Part shown: one piece after another, positions 50,506 to 59,911 of the stretch | How the letters are laid out: every line of letters starts with the position of its first letter | How positions within the stretch are numbered: position 1 is the stretch's first letter | Source of the DNA: an uncultured Lachnospiraceae bacterium | Lineage (GTDB): Bacteria; Bacillota; Clostridia; Lachnospirales; Lachnospiraceae | Length of the DNA: 64,000 bases | Direction of reading: 5' to 3' | NCBI GenBank assembly: GCA_910579935.1 | Contig: CAJTVQ010000006.1 | Location: forward strand, 62,001 to 126,000 | The notes under the pieces: model-generated | What the model saw: the letters and a program-made list of their open reading frames with translations, nothing else | What the model was told of the DNA's origin: nothing | Database searches by the model: none | Made by a program: the position numbers and the translations under genes

Positions 50506-53500
50506 ATGAGAAATCCAAAAAATGTGCAGAATCAAAAGATATTGGAGGTTTTGGACCAGCTGAATCTGTCGGAAGCGGAGCTGGAGACAGCGGAGACGTA
50601 TCTGGCGGGAGAAGCGGGAGAAGGGGGTTTGGAGCGGTTTGCATTCCGGAATCTGGAGCGGGTGCAGCCGGACAAGGCGGTGAAACTGTTCCGCGACTAT
50701 ATGAGAAAGGGCAGGAAAGAGGAAGCGGACCGGCTGTTCCGGCTGCTGTTTGCGGTCGGTCAGTCCACCTGTTACAAACTGGTTCCGATGGATGTATGCT
50801 GGGATGGAAATGGCGGTTTTTTAAGCGATGCGGATAAAAAGGCGGCTGTCTATGCAGTTCATATCGGGACGAGTCCGTATCACCTGTTCGGTTATGCTTT
50901 GAGAAATCTGATCCGTGCAGCCGGGGACAGTGCGGAGAATCTGAAGCGGGCTGTCGGTTACCAGAAGAACGATGCGGATAATGGGAAACTTATCCTTCTG
51001 GCAGTCTACTTTACCACGAGATACGGGAACTTTAAAACCTATAAGGATACAGGCGCAAAGGGGATCAAGGAGGAGAAACCAAATAAAAGGAATCTCGGAT
51101 TTTTAGGAAGTCTTGGAAAGTTTTTCGGGGGAAGACGGGCGGAAGGAAAAGGAGAAGAGGCACCGGTGGAGATAGAGCCGGAAGATATGCCGCTGATGGA
51201 GCGGTATGAGGAGATTATCCTGTCCAGCCTGGAGAATCTGTATGACGGAAGGATGGATGTGGATTCTCTTGAGAAGCTGAAGGAAGCCGTGAGGCAGAAC
51301 TGTGTGACGGACGAAATTCTGCAGCTGGCAGGGTCGAAGGGCAGTGTTTCGGATTTTCTGCTGCTATTGCTGGGCGGCATGGCCTATCTGAACTTTTTAT
51401 TTTCCTTAAGGCTGCGAAATATCGTCCGTCTGTGCCTGGCCGTGGATACGGAAAAAATGCTGGATATTATGGAACGGGTCAGCGAACAGCTTCCGGCTAT
51501 CGTGCTTCATGAAGCAGAAGCGGCAGGCGGGGTGGAAGATAAGCTGTTTCCCATCAATATCCGAACCGGCGGCGGAGAATACGATGAGATATTCGGTATC
51601 GACACCGCAAGGTATATCCGCTGGGCCGCTATGAAGGGGCACCGGATGATCTTAAAGAAACAGCTGGAGCATCATCAGGAGTGTTATCTGAAAGTCATGG
51701 ACGAGGCGCTGATGGAACATGCCGGCACGATGCTGGACGTTGTCCGTACGCAGAATAAGCCGCTGTACGATAAGCTGACAGAGGAGAAGCAGCAATCCGG
51801 CAGAAGCAGGGAAATGGAAAGAATGATAGCCTCGCTGGTGGAAAACAATGCGGTTACGGATGTGGTGAAGGACTATCTGCGGGGAGAGACGAAAGCGGAC
51901 ACCTTATATCCATATCTGGACCAGATAAGAAGCCGATTCTATTATGACACCAGAGGGTGGCATATTGTAGAGGAATATATGAAGAATTTTCGGGATGAGG
52001 AATTCTTACGCAGGTGTCAGGTCTATATGCTGTTGAAAAATCCGTACTCCCTGCATGACAGCATTATGAAGAACGGGGAAGCGGATGCGCAGAGGCTGCG
52101 GACGCTTTTCGGAAATTTTGATGCGGAAGGGCTGACGGTGGCACAGCAGCTTTCCGGTTTGGTCTGGCTGCATGATTCTTTTTATCTGGAGCGTCATAAG
52201 ATGAGTTTTTTAGACGGAGCGGCGGGATGCTTTGCGGTTTATCTGAGGGAACGGAGAGATGAGACGGTAAGCGCTTTTTCCTCTGCGGAAGCAGTGGGCC
52301 GATTCTTCGGACTGCGCGTACTGAGCGGGAATCCGGAGGCGTATAAAAAAGAAATTCTGGCATTTTCCCAGGACGGTTCCAAGGCAGTGAAGGAGGAACT
52401 GCTGAATATTCTGCGCGGACAGAGGGAATGGGAAGTGGAGGTAACGGCGCTGCTTGCGTCCAAAAAAGCGGCGGAACGGGAACTGGCGATAAGGGTGCTG
52501 CTTGGCTGGCAGGGAGAAGACGGTACCTGCAACGGTCTGTTTGCACAGATGCTGGAAAAGGAGAAAAACAGCAAAGTCAGGGATCTTTTGAGTAAGGCGC
52601 TGAAACTGGAAGAAGAGGGAGTATCCGGTGCAAAGGCGCTGACACAGGAGGATATGGTAAAAGAAATCCACAAAGGCGGAAAGAAACGGAGTCTGGCATG
52701 GGCTTATGAAACGCCGTTTTCCAAGGTGCACAGGCAAAACGGCGGGGAGGCGGAGGAAGAATATCTTCAGGCCATCCTGCTGTGTTACGCGGCTGTGGAC
52801 GGCTGCGGGGTAAGCAGTAAGGCGGCCATGCTGGCGGGAGAACTGCAGCCGGAAGAACTGGCGGTCTATGTGAACGAGCTGTTCGACAAGTGGGTGGAAG
52901 CGGGAGCGGAGGCAAAGAAACGCTGGGTGCTCTATGCCTCTTCCATACACGGCGGTTCCGATATCGTAAAGAAACTGCAGCATCAGATACAGGAGTGGCC
53001 GCAGCAGGCGCGGGGAGCGATCGCGGCGGAAGCAGTGCAGGCGCTGAGCCTGAATCCGCTTCCCCAGGCGCTTTTGCTCGTGGACGGAATTTCCAGAAAG
53101 TTTAAGTTCAAACAGGTGAAAGCGGCGGCGGGAAAAGCGTTGGAATTTGCAGCCGCGCAGCTTGGCATCAGCAGGGAGGAACTGGAGGACCGGATCGTTC
53201 CGGACCTGGGTTTTGACGAAAAAGGAGAGAGAAGTTTCGATTATGGGGAACGCAGGTTCAAAGTATCGATCACGCCTGTACTGGAGTTAGAAGTGTATGA
53301 TGAGACGGGAAAGAAACTGAAAAACATGCCTTCACCCGGCAAGCGGGACGAGGAAGCAAAGGCAGCGGCATCTTACGAAGCATTTAAACAGATGAAAAAG
53401 CAGATGAAGATGACCGTAAGCAGCCAGAAAATGCGGCTGGAGCTGGCTCTGTCTTCCGGAAGAAAGTGGAGTGCGGAAGCCTGGAAGCAGCTTTTCGTAA

Positions 53501-54180
53501 AGAATCCCGTGATGCATCAGTTTGCCATCGGCCTGATATGGGGCGTTTATGGGGAAAAGGAACTGGTGCAGAGTTTTCGTTACATGGAAGACGGTTCTTT
53601 CAATACGGAAGAAGAGGAAGAGTATGAACTGCCGGAGGACGGCAGGATCGGGCTGGTGCATCCGGTCGAACTGTCCGAAGGGGAGAGGGAGGTCTGGAAG
53701 CAGCAGATGGAAGACTATGAGATCCGTCAGCCCATCGAACAGCTGGAACGGGATGTTTACCTGAAGACGGAAGAAGAGGCGGAGATGCAGCGGCTGGAGC
53801 GTTTTGGCGGCTGTATCCTGAATGATCTGTCTTTAGGCGGAAAACTGCAGGGACTCGGCTGGTATCGCGGGCCGGTGGAAGACGGGGGTTGTTTCGATAC
53901 CTATTACCGTGTGGATGAGGAGGCGGGGATAGGCGTGCAGTTACATTTCTCCGGCAGTTTCGTGGGCGGGGAGAATGAAGAGGTAACGGTTTACCATGCG
54001 GAATTCTACCCGGCGGAAGAGATAAAACGCGGTTATGTTTACCGGAAAGAAGAGAAAGAAAAGGCGTTTTTCCTAAAAGAGATTCCCGACAGATATTTCA
54101 GTGAGACTGTCTGGCAGCTGACAAAGGCGACGGCATCCGGCAAAGAGAGGGAAGAAGACTGGAGGAGCGAAGCTCTTTAA
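50506..54180 (+). CDS. giant DUF4132 protein (YehI/MolR-like)
   Basis: This is a 1224-residue soluble protein. The N-terminal three quarters are helical HEAT-like repeats rich in Leu, Glu and Lys. The C-terminal 320 residues hold the DUF4132 core: AWKQLFVKNPVMHQFAIGLIWG, RIGLVHPVELSEGE, and QPIEQLERDVYL. No WGR domain, present in some relatives, is seen. It corresponds to E. coli YehI (once called MolR). ATG 50506 with AGGG upstream is preferred to GTG 50476. It is the last gene of the cluster, 76 bases beyond the repeat B fragment, and ends in a hairpin terminator. Confidence 0.9.
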   Translation: MRNPKNVQNQKILEVLDQLNLSEAELETAETYLAGEAGEGGLERFAFRNLERVQPDKAVKLFRDYMRKGRKEEADRLFRLLFAVGQSTCYKLVPMDVCWDGNGGFLSDADKKAAVYAVHIGTSPYHLFGYALRNLIRAAGDSAENLKRAVGYQKNDADNGKLILLAVYFTTRYGNFKTYKDTGAKGIKEEKPNKRNLGFLGSLGKFFGGRRAEGKGEEAPVEIEPEDMPLMERYEEIILSSLENLYDGRMDVDSLEKLKEAVRQNCVTDEILQLAGSKGSVSDFLLLLLGGMAYLNFLFSLRLRNIVRLCLAVDTEKMLDIMERVSEQLPAIVLHEAEAAGGVEDKLFPINIRTGGGEYDEIFGIDTARYIRWAAMKGHRMILKKQLEHHQECYLKVMDEALMEHAGTMLDVVRTQNKPLYDKLTEEKQQSGRSREMERMIASLVENNAVTDVVKDYLRGETKADTLYPYLDQIRSRFYYDTRGWHIVEEYMKNFRDEEFLRRCQVYMLLKNPYSLHDSIMKNGEADAQRLRTLFGNFDAEGLTVAQQLSGLVWLHDSFYLERHKMSFLDGAAGCFAVYLRERRDETVSAFSSAEAVGRFFGLRVLSGNPEAYKKEILAFSQDGSKAVKEELLNILRGQREWEVEVTALLASKKAAERELAIRVLLGWQGEDGTCNGLFAQMLEKEKNSKVRDLLSKALKLEEEGVSGAKALTQEDMVKEIHKGGKKRSLAWAYETPFSKVHRQNGGEAEEEYLQAILLCYAAVDGCGVSSKAAMLAGELQPEELAVYVNELFDKWVEAGAEAKKRWVLYASSIHGGSDIVKKLQHQIQEWPQQARGAIAAEAVQALSLNPLPQALLLVDGISRKFKFKQVKAAAGKALEFAAAQLGISREELEDRIVPDLGFDEKGERSFDYGERRFKVSITPVLELEVYDETGKKLKNMPSPGKRDEEAKAAASYEAFKQMKKQMKMTVSSQKMRLELALSSGRKWSAEAWKQLFVKNPVMHQFAIGLIWGVYGEKELVQSFRYMEDGSFNTEEEEEYELPEDGRIGLVHPVELSEGEREVWKQQMEDYEIRQPIEQLERDVYLKTEEEAEMQRLERFGGCILNDLSLGGKLQGLGWYRGPVEDGGCFDTYYRVDEEAGIGVQLHFSGSFVGGENEEVTVYHAEFYPAEEIKRGYVYRKEEKEKAFFLKEIPDRYFSETVWQLTKATASGKEREEDWRSEAL

Positions 54181-54189
54181 ACGGTTCCC

Positions 54190-54242
54190 GCCCGGTTCGG
54201 GGTATTCGGCTGCCCATGGCCTGCCGGATACCCGAACCCGGA
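54190..54242. terminator. GC-rich hairpin after the DUF4132 gene
   Basis: CCCGGTTCGGGGTATTCGGC and GCCGGATACCCGAACCCGG form a long stem with small mismatches between convergent genes. Confidence 0.8.
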
Positions 54243-54252
54243 AAAGAACCAT

Positions 54253-54843
54253 TTAAGCTTCGTACTCCTTCATTTCTTTTTGGACGCTTTCCTCGCAGGA
54301 TTTCATGGCCTCGATGGTTTTGGCAAACAGCTCGTCCAGCTCCCAGCCCAGCATGTCCGCGCCCTGACGGATGATATCCCTGGAGCAGCCGGCGGCAAAC
54401 TTTTTGTCCTTAAATTTCTTTTTTAGACTGGAAACTTCCAAATCCATTACGCTTTTGGACGGGCGCATCCTGACAGCGGCGCCGATCAAACCGGTCAGTT
54501 CGTCCGTGGCGAAGAGTACTTTTTCCATGATATGGGCAGGCGCCACATCACAGCAGATGCCGTAACCGTGGCTGCATATGGAATGGGTCAGGTTCTCCCC
54601 GGCATTTATTTCCGATAAAAGTTCCGGCGCTTTTTTGCAGTGCTCTTCGGGAAAGCATTCAAAATCGACATCGTGCAGCAGTCCCGCAAGGCTCCAATAA
54701 TCCGTTTCATCCCCATAGCCCATTTCCTGTGCGAACCATTTCATAACGCCCTCTACCGTAAAAGCATGGAGCAGGTGGAACGGTTCTTTGTTATATCTGG
54801 TGAGAAGGGAAAGCGCATCGCTGCGTGTAATGGTAGTATTCAT
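54253..54843 (-). CDS. HD domain phosphohydrolase-like protein
   Basis: This is a 196-residue protein. HLLHAFTVEGVMKWFAQEMG and LAGLLHDVDFECFPEEHCKK give the HD-superfamily metal sites (His, His-Asp), followed by SICSHGYGI and ATDELTGLIGAAVRMRP, where a later Asp completes the set. This is the YqeK/HDIG-like small hydrolase layout that acts on nucleotides or similar. GGAGGAG is six bases before the ATG. It is monocistronic with its own promoter. Confidence 0.9.
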   Translation of the reverse strand: MNTTITRSDALSLLTRYNKEPFHLLHAFTVEGVMKWFAQEMGYGDETDYWSLAGLLHDVDFECFPEEHCKKAPELLSEINAGENLTHSICSHGYGICCDVAPAHIMEKVLFATDELTGLIGAAVRMRPSKSVMDLEVSSLKKKFKDKKFAAGCSRDIIRQGADMLGWELDELFAKTIEAMKSCEESVQKEMKEYEA

Positions 54844-54872
54844 GGTGATCTCCTCCTTATGGTGATTGTTTT

Positions 54873-54901
54873 ATTATACTCTTATCCGCCGGAATCGGCA
54901 A
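54873..54901 (-). promoter_or_regulatory. promoter of the HD-domain gene
   Basis: On the minus strand TTGCCG and TATAAT are separated by 17 bases, about 30 bases before the ATG. Confidence 0.7.
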
Positions 54902-54984
54902 TCAAAAGAATGCCGGCTGGAGCGCTGCCTTTCACTGCCAGACGGTCTGGCTGAAGTGCTGGACAGGACGGAACTGAAAAGCGG

Positions 54985-57198
54985 TTATTGGGCGATAGAA
55001 TTTCTAAACAAAATCCATGTGCTTATAAAATAGCAGATTAATAAAACGGCAAGAATGCATATGGTTGCACCCATTTGCAACATCAATGCGTTCAGACCTA
55101 TATAAGCGGAAATCTGCGCTGATATGGTCCGGACAAAATACGAGATAATAACTGACGAAATAACGATCGCTGTTATGACTGGAAGCCCAAACCAGATACC
55201 TAATTGCTTTAGTATGAGTTTTCCTATGCACTGTTCCTCCACACCTAATTTCCGGAGTACGGAGAAACGGTATCGGTATTGCCCGGCGTCTGAAAGCTGC
55301 TGTAAAGAAAGTACCGTAAGGCATATTACCATAAGTACGATCGCTCCATAAAGCATGGAAGACTGCAAAATAAAATTTCCTGCTATGGTGCTGTTGATCT
55401 GTAAGGTACTCAGACGGATTGAAAAGGCGGCGCCTGTAGTTGGCTGCTCCGGGTATTCTGCCGTAAAGGCTTTTTCCAGTTCGAGCGCATACGGATAGGG
55501 AATCGTTTCAGCCGTTATAATATAACGGTTTTGCATGACAGGAAGTAACTGTCTGCAGACGCTGTCCGGGAATACATAGAGCACATGCGTATAAGTATTG
55601 TAGGCTGTTTCCCCGATTGCTTCTTCGTAATGGGAATGCACGGAAAGGCTTAATTCTCCCGCATCTGTGAGAACACGGTCATGCTCTGCGAGAAAGCTGT
55701 TCTGTTCTTCCTCCGTTGCAATGGTTTTCCACTGTGTTGTAAACTCGTTTTCCATCAGGGAAACCGGTTCGTATCCCAGCATTTCCCGTATCCTGTTATA
55801 ATCGCTCAAAGAAATTGCGGCAACGGGAAAATCATACTTCATACGGTTGTGAAAATCCTCTCTGACGGGCAGATACAGATGAAACGTGCAGTCATAAGCT
55901 GTTTCCATGCCGCATTCTGCAAGGAAATCCGTCACTGTCTGATAATCGTCCCTCGGCAGGTCTTCTTCTTCGTATACCAGATTGTATCTTGAAGAAATTT
56001 GTATATCATACATGGAATGTATGTCCAGATATCCGGAAGCCCAGTTTACCAGAATCGGAGCGGCAATAAACAGGAAAATGGAAAGCACTAAGGTTATGCT
56101 GATAAGTGTCATGGTTTTGGTGGTTGTGTTCAGTTTTGATATAATTTGTCCGAAAAAGAATAGGTTTTCGCCGTGGTATCTATGCTTCGGGGATTTTTCT
56201 TTCCATGCGGCAATAAAACTTCCCGTAAGAGATATCAAAGCGCAGATAAAGAAAAGCAGATCGATCAGAATAAATAACAGATATTGATTGATCGTTCCGG
56301 CTCCCCATGATAAATAATATTTGTTTGTGAATGCGGGTACACTTGCCGTTGTGAATGCATTCAGGACAGAAAATATCAACAATCCGGGAAGCAGTGTATA
56401 AAAACCTGTTTTTCTTTTTCTGAGCAGCCGTAAGGCAGACCAAAGGAGAGTGGCAAACGGAAGAACCGTATTTCCCCAAAACATGATTCGGACAGGGAAT
56501 GCAAGACGGCTGTCATAATAAAACCAGATTTTCCCGATTCCGGCAGTTAGCATCAAAACTGCGGATAGCTCATAAAGTATGATCACACCCAAAATCCAGC
56601 GGCTCTTTGTTAGTACGGGTTCATTCTTTCTGTCCGCGTAAAGCATATCAATGATTTTCGTTTTCTGAATGGTACGGGTATTAAATATGCCGATAACAAA
56701 AAAACTTAAAACAAAGAAGCAGACGGTCAGTAAGACCGTATCCGGAAACAGATTCCATGAAAATTCATAACTTCTGCCATAAGCAGTCAGCAGCATGGCC
56801 GTAATGAATTGTGAACAGAACATACCCAAAAAAACCCCGGCCGCAATCGAAAGGATCCCCATGATCAACGTTTCGGCAAAAAACATCCATGCAACCGTTT
56901 TTTGTTCCATTCCCATAATGGACTGGACCGCAAACTCTTTCTGCCTGCACCGCAGCATATAGTTATTGACAAAGCCTATCAAAAACAGCAGGCACAATGT
57001 GATAATGCAGACTGCCGCTTTCATACCGTCGCTAAGCAGCGTGAAATTATACTCGCTTCCTATATCCGGCTTATAGTATCTGCTGGAGATTGCCAGGAAG
57101 GAATAAAACAGGGTAACGCATATGGTCATGGTTACGATATAAATCAGGTAGTCCTTTACGGAACGTTTTGCATTTTTGAAAATAAGTTTAGCATACAT
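54985..57198 (-). CDS. BceB-type ABC transporter permease
   Basis: This is a 737-residue permease with about ten helices and a large extracytoplasmic domain between TM7 and TM8 (residues about 400-600, rich in Glu, Tyr). The N-terminus MYAKLIFKNAKRSVKDYLIY and CRQKEFAVQSIMGMEQKTVA are BceB/YxdM-typical. It works with the BceA-like ATPase to detach a peptide antibiotic from its lipid target and to act as the sensor for the intramembrane kinase. It overlaps the ATPase gene by 11 bases. ATG 57198 is used; the ORF can start six codons earlier. Confidence 0.94.
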   Translation of the reverse strand: MYAKLIFKNAKRSVKDYLIYIVTMTICVTLFYSFLAISSRYYKPDIGSEYNFTLLSDGMKAAVCIITLCLLFLIGFVNNYMLRCRQKEFAVQSIMGMEQKTVAWMFFAETLIMGILSIAAGVFLGMFCSQFITAMLLTAYGRSYEFSWNLFPDTVLLTVCFFVLSFFVIGIFNTRTIQKTKIIDMLYADRKNEPVLTKSRWILGVIILYELSAVLMLTAGIGKIWFYYDSRLAFPVRIMFWGNTVLPFATLLWSALRLLRKRKTGFYTLLPGLLIFSVLNAFTTASVPAFTNKYYLSWGAGTINQYLLFILIDLLFFICALISLTGSFIAAWKEKSPKHRYHGENLFFFGQIISKLNTTTKTMTLISITLVLSIFLFIAAPILVNWASGYLDIHSMYDIQISSRYNLVYEEEDLPRDDYQTVTDFLAECGMETAYDCTFHLYLPVREDFHNRMKYDFPVAAISLSDYNRIREMLGYEPVSLMENEFTTQWKTIATEEEQNSFLAEHDRVLTDAGELSLSVHSHYEEAIGETAYNTYTHVLYVFPDSVCRQLLPVMQNRYIITAETIPYPYALELEKAFTAEYPEQPTTGAAFSIRLSTLQINSTIAGNFILQSSMLYGAIVLMVICLTVLSLQQLSDAGQYRYRFSVLRKLGVEEQCIGKLILKQLGIWFGLPVITAIVISSVIISYFVRTISAQISAYIGLNALMLQMGATICILAVLLICYFISTWILFRNSIAQ

Positions 57199-57955
57199 GG
57201 CTTTGTCCACCTCCAATCATGGTAAGGACATTCAGAATTTTGTTAAAAAAGGTATTTCTGTTGTCGCTGCCCTTATACAGTTCCGTAAAAATTTTACCGT
57301 CCTGCAGAAATAAAATACGGCTGGCGTAGCTGGCAGTAAAAGCGTCATGCGTTACCATGAGAATGGTTGCATGAAGCTGCTCATTGATACTTTGGATCGT
57401 AGATAGCAGCATTTGCGAAGAATGACTGTCCAATGCTCCGGTCGGCTCATCCGCCAGAAGCAGTCCGGGGTTATTGATGATTGCCCTGGCGCAGGCGCAG
57501 CGCTGTTTCTGTCCGCCGGATACCTGATACGGATATTTGTTTAGAATATCAAGGATATTCAGCCGCTTCGCAATGTCTGAAATACGCGGTTCTATTACTC
57601 CGGCAGGAGTTTTATTGATTGCCAGCGCCAGTGCGATATTTTCAGAAATTGTCAGGGTGTCTAACAGATTGAAATCTTGAAATATAAAACCCAGGTTTTC
57701 CCTGCGGAACCGGGCAAGTGATTTAGGCTTTATCTCCGTGATATCAGTTTCCTTTAAGTAGATATGGCCTGCACTTACGGTGTCGATCGTAGAAATACAG
57801 TTGAGCAGCGTTGTTTTCCCGGAGCCGGACGCTCCCATAATACTTAAAAATTCGCCTGCTTCTACCGAAAAGCTAATATCCTGAATGGCTTTTGTGATAT
57901 TTCCCTCGCTGCCATAATATTTCTGGATATGTTCCAGTTTCAAAATAGTGTCCAT
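57188..57955 (-). CDS. BceA-type ABC transporter ATPase
   Basis: This is a 255-residue ATPase with Walker A GASGSGKTT, Q-loop LGFIFQDFNLLDTLTISENI, signature VSGGQKQRCACARA and Walker B LLADEPTGALDS. The N-terminus KLEHIQKYYGSEGNITKAIQ is BceA-like. AGGAGG lies eight bases before the ATG at 57955. It is the first gene of the transporter pair; the promoter region upstream (57956-58143) holds the BceR-type palindrome and repeat A copy 3. Confidence 0.95.
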   Translation of the reverse strand: MDTILKLEHIQKYYGSEGNITKAIQDISFSVEAGEFLSIMGASGSGKTTLLNCISTIDTVSAGHIYLKETDITEIKPKSLARFRRENLGFIFQDFNLLDTLTISENIALALAINKTPAGVIEPRISDIAKRLNILDILNKYPYQVSGGQKQRCACARAIINNPGLLLADEPTGALDSHSSQMLLSTIQSINEQLHATILMVTHDAFTASYASRILFLQDGKIFTELYKGSDNRNTFFNKILNVLTMIGGGQSHVC

Positions 57956-58030
57956 GCGTTTGGCCTCCTAATGTTTTTTATGGCTTTATTGTAAGTGCTC
58001 TGCAGGGCTTTTTGTATCATGTTTTCTTAC

Positions 58031-58058
58031 GCAGTTCTTACAAAAATGTAAGAACTGC
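58031..58058. promoter_or_regulatory. BceR-type operator palindrome
   Basis: GCAGTTCTTACA and TGTAAGAACTGC are perfect 12-bp arms with an AAAA spacer. The core TTACA-AAAA-TGTAA fits the published BceR-like consensus TNACA-N4-TGTAA. It is 73 bases upstream of the transporter gene start, the expected target of the response regulator at 59154. Confidence 0.85.
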
Positions 58059-58073
58059 AGAATGTATCAGTCC

Positions 58074-58147
58074 GTTACTGTTCGCATTGGATTGTGCAGG
58101 TATTTGCGCCCCGCCGCAGGCGGCTTTTCATGCGCGAATAACATCAG
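58074..58147 (-). repeat. dispersed hairpin repeat family A, copy 3 (partial)
   Basis: GTTACTGTTCGCA at one end and the core TATTTGCGC...GCGCGAATA (58110-58140) match copy 1. The inner stem is CCGCC-GCA-GGCGG (T:A to C:G change, still paired). It overlaps the last four bases of the kinase gene, leaving no free terminator. Confidence 0.7.
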
Positions 58148-59157
58148 TCCTGCACTTCGTTAACAAAATTGTTGATATGAAAGGAAAGGGTAATTGTCGT
58201 TCCGTTTCCTTCTGAATATGCAGTTATCCCTATTCCCAGTTTATCGCAAAGACGCCTGCAGAGATACAGGCCGATTCCCGTAGAGGTTTGAATGATCCTC
58301 CCATTCTGTCCGGTAAATCCCTTTTCAAAAATGCGGGACAGGTCGCTTTTTTGGATGCCCATTCCGTTATCTTCTATGGATAAAAGGATTTGGTCGTTTT
58401 TCTTTGTTGAAAAGAAAGATAAAGCCGGCTTTTCTGTGCGGTATTTTATGGAGTTGCCGATGATCTGGTTTAAGATGAACCGTAACCATTTATCGTCGGA
58501 GTATACAGTATGTTCCAAATTGTTTACAGTGATGCTCACATTATTTTGACGGAGAAGATACTTGTTATCCGCAATTGCGTCATGCACAACGCCGCTAAGC
58601 CTGATCTCTCTGATGGAATAGTCTTTTTCGGTATGCTCACTACGGGCATAATAGAGAGCCTGCTCCGTAAAACGATTGATTTGTTCCATTTCTGCCAGCA
58701 TATCCCTGGTAAGCGGGGAACGGTTGTTCTCGCAAAGCAGCTTCATTGCCGTGATCGGTGTTTTGACCTCATGTATCCATTGCTCAATATATTCTTTGTA
58801 TTCTTTCCGTTCCCGCTGTATTTCACCTATTTCTTCCAGCATGGATTTTTCAGTCATTTTCAAAATCTGATAGAATACCTGGTCGTCGGATCTCTTTGGG
58901 ACTGCCATAACTTCCGGTATCAGATATCGTTCTTCTAATTGTTCGGTCATTTCCAGCAGCTGCTCCAGATATGATTTTCTTGAGAAATAAAAGATGATAA
59001 AACAAAAAATCACAACGGCCAGCCAGACAGCTGCAAGGAAGAGGATAACCGAAACAGGGTTCCCGTTCACGAGCAAAAACAGGGCAAGTGCAAGTATACC
59101 AAGAAGGTTGATCAGAATAACAGGCAGTTGATTTTTCAGATACTGTTTTGCGCTCAT
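58144..59157 (-). CDS. BceS-type intramembrane-sensing histidine kinase
   Basis: This is a 337-residue kinase with two TM helices joined by only a few residues (VILINLLGILALALFLL and VILFLAAVWLAVVIFCFII), so it has no outside sensor domain. The H-box is WIHEVKTPITAMKLL. HATPase: NQIIGNSIKYR, DNGMGIQ and GIGLYLCRRLC. Such kinases read the state of the BceAB-like transporter. Its start overlaps the regulator stop by ATGA. Confidence 0.95.
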   Translation of the reverse strand: MSAKQYLKNQLPVILINLLGILALALFLLVNGNPVSVILFLAAVWLAVVIFCFIIFYFSRKSYLEQLLEMTEQLEERYLIPEVMAVPKRSDDQVFYQILKMTEKSMLEEIGEIQRERKEYKEYIEQWIHEVKTPITAMKLLCENNRSPLTRDMLAEMEQINRFTEQALYYARSEHTEKDYSIREIRLSGVVHDAIADNKYLLRQNNVSITVNNLEHTVYSDDKWLRFILNQIIGNSIKYRTEKPALSFFSTKKNDQILLSIEDNGMGIQKSDLSRIFEKGFTGQNGRIIQTSTGIGLYLCRRLCDKLGIGITAYSEGNGTTITLSFHINNFVNEVQD

Positions 59158-59822
59158 AATGTGTATCCCTGCCTGTGCTTTGTTTTAATGAAGGCCCTTA
59201 ATCCGACCGCTGCCAGCTTATCACGGATACGGGTGATATTAACGCTAAGGGCATTGTCGTCTACATAAAGCTGATTGTCCCAAAGGAAATCTATGATATC
59301 ATTGCGGGAACAGATTTTTCCGGCGTTCTTAAAAAGATAATAGAGGATTTTCAGTTCGTTTTTGGTCAGTTCAGCTTTTTGCCCGTTGTATTCTATCAGA
59401 CTGCTCTCTAAATGCAGCGCAGCCCCGTTCCATGTTAAAACTTCGGTTTGTCCGGAATCATATGCCCGCCGCAGCAATGACGCTATTTTAGCCAGCAGAA
59501 TAGCGGTGTTATAAGGTTTTGTGATAAATGCGTCCCCTCCCAGCATGATACTGTTTAACTCGTCCATATCTGTATTGCTGCTTGTCACAAAAACGATGGG
59601 AACGGCAGAAAAGGTACGGATTTGCGAACATATGTCAAAACCGCTGCTTCCCGGCAGTTTAATGTCCAAAAGGACCAAATGGGGTGCAAATGACTTTATC
59701 TGTTCGATTGTTTTTGAAAAATCCGTGACCGCATAAACTTCATAGCCGTTTCCGGTTAAGAGGTTTATGAGCTGGGTCCGGATTGTGAAATCATCTTCGA
59801 CCATAAGTATTTTTTGTTTCAT
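59154..59822 (-). CDS. BceR-type response regulator
   Basis: This is a 222-residue OmpR-family regulator: KILMVEDDFTIRTQLINLL, phospho-Asp in LVLLDIKLPGSSG, TSSNTDMDE and ITKPYNTAILLAKI, then a DNA-binding domain with LTKNELKILYYLFKNAGKICS. It should bind the palindrome at 58031-58058 and activate the transporter genes. Promoter TTGAGA/TATAAT and GGGAGG precede it. Confidence 0.95.
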   Translation of the reverse strand: MKQKILMVEDDFTIRTQLINLLTGNGYEVYAVTDFSKTIEQIKSFAPHLVLLDIKLPGSSGFDICSQIRTFSAVPIVFVTSSNTDMDELNSIMLGGDAFITKPYNTAILLAKIASLLRRAYDSGQTEVLTWNGAALHLESSLIEYNGQKAELTKNELKILYYLFKNAGKICSRNDIIDFLWDNQLYVDDNALSVNITRIRDKLAAVGLRAFIKTKHRQGYTL

Positions 59823-59844
59823 GGAAAGACCTCCCTGACATCTG

Positions 59845-59873
59845 ATTATACTGCATCAGAAAGGTTTTCTCAA
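59845..59873 (-). promoter_or_regulatory. promoter of the BceRS-type operon
   Basis: On the minus strand TTGAGA and TATAAT are separated by 17 bases, 23 bases before the ATG. Confidence 0.75.
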
Positions 59874-59911
59874 TCCTGTTCGGCAAAATTGGGATGCAGG
59901 GAATTTTCTGA

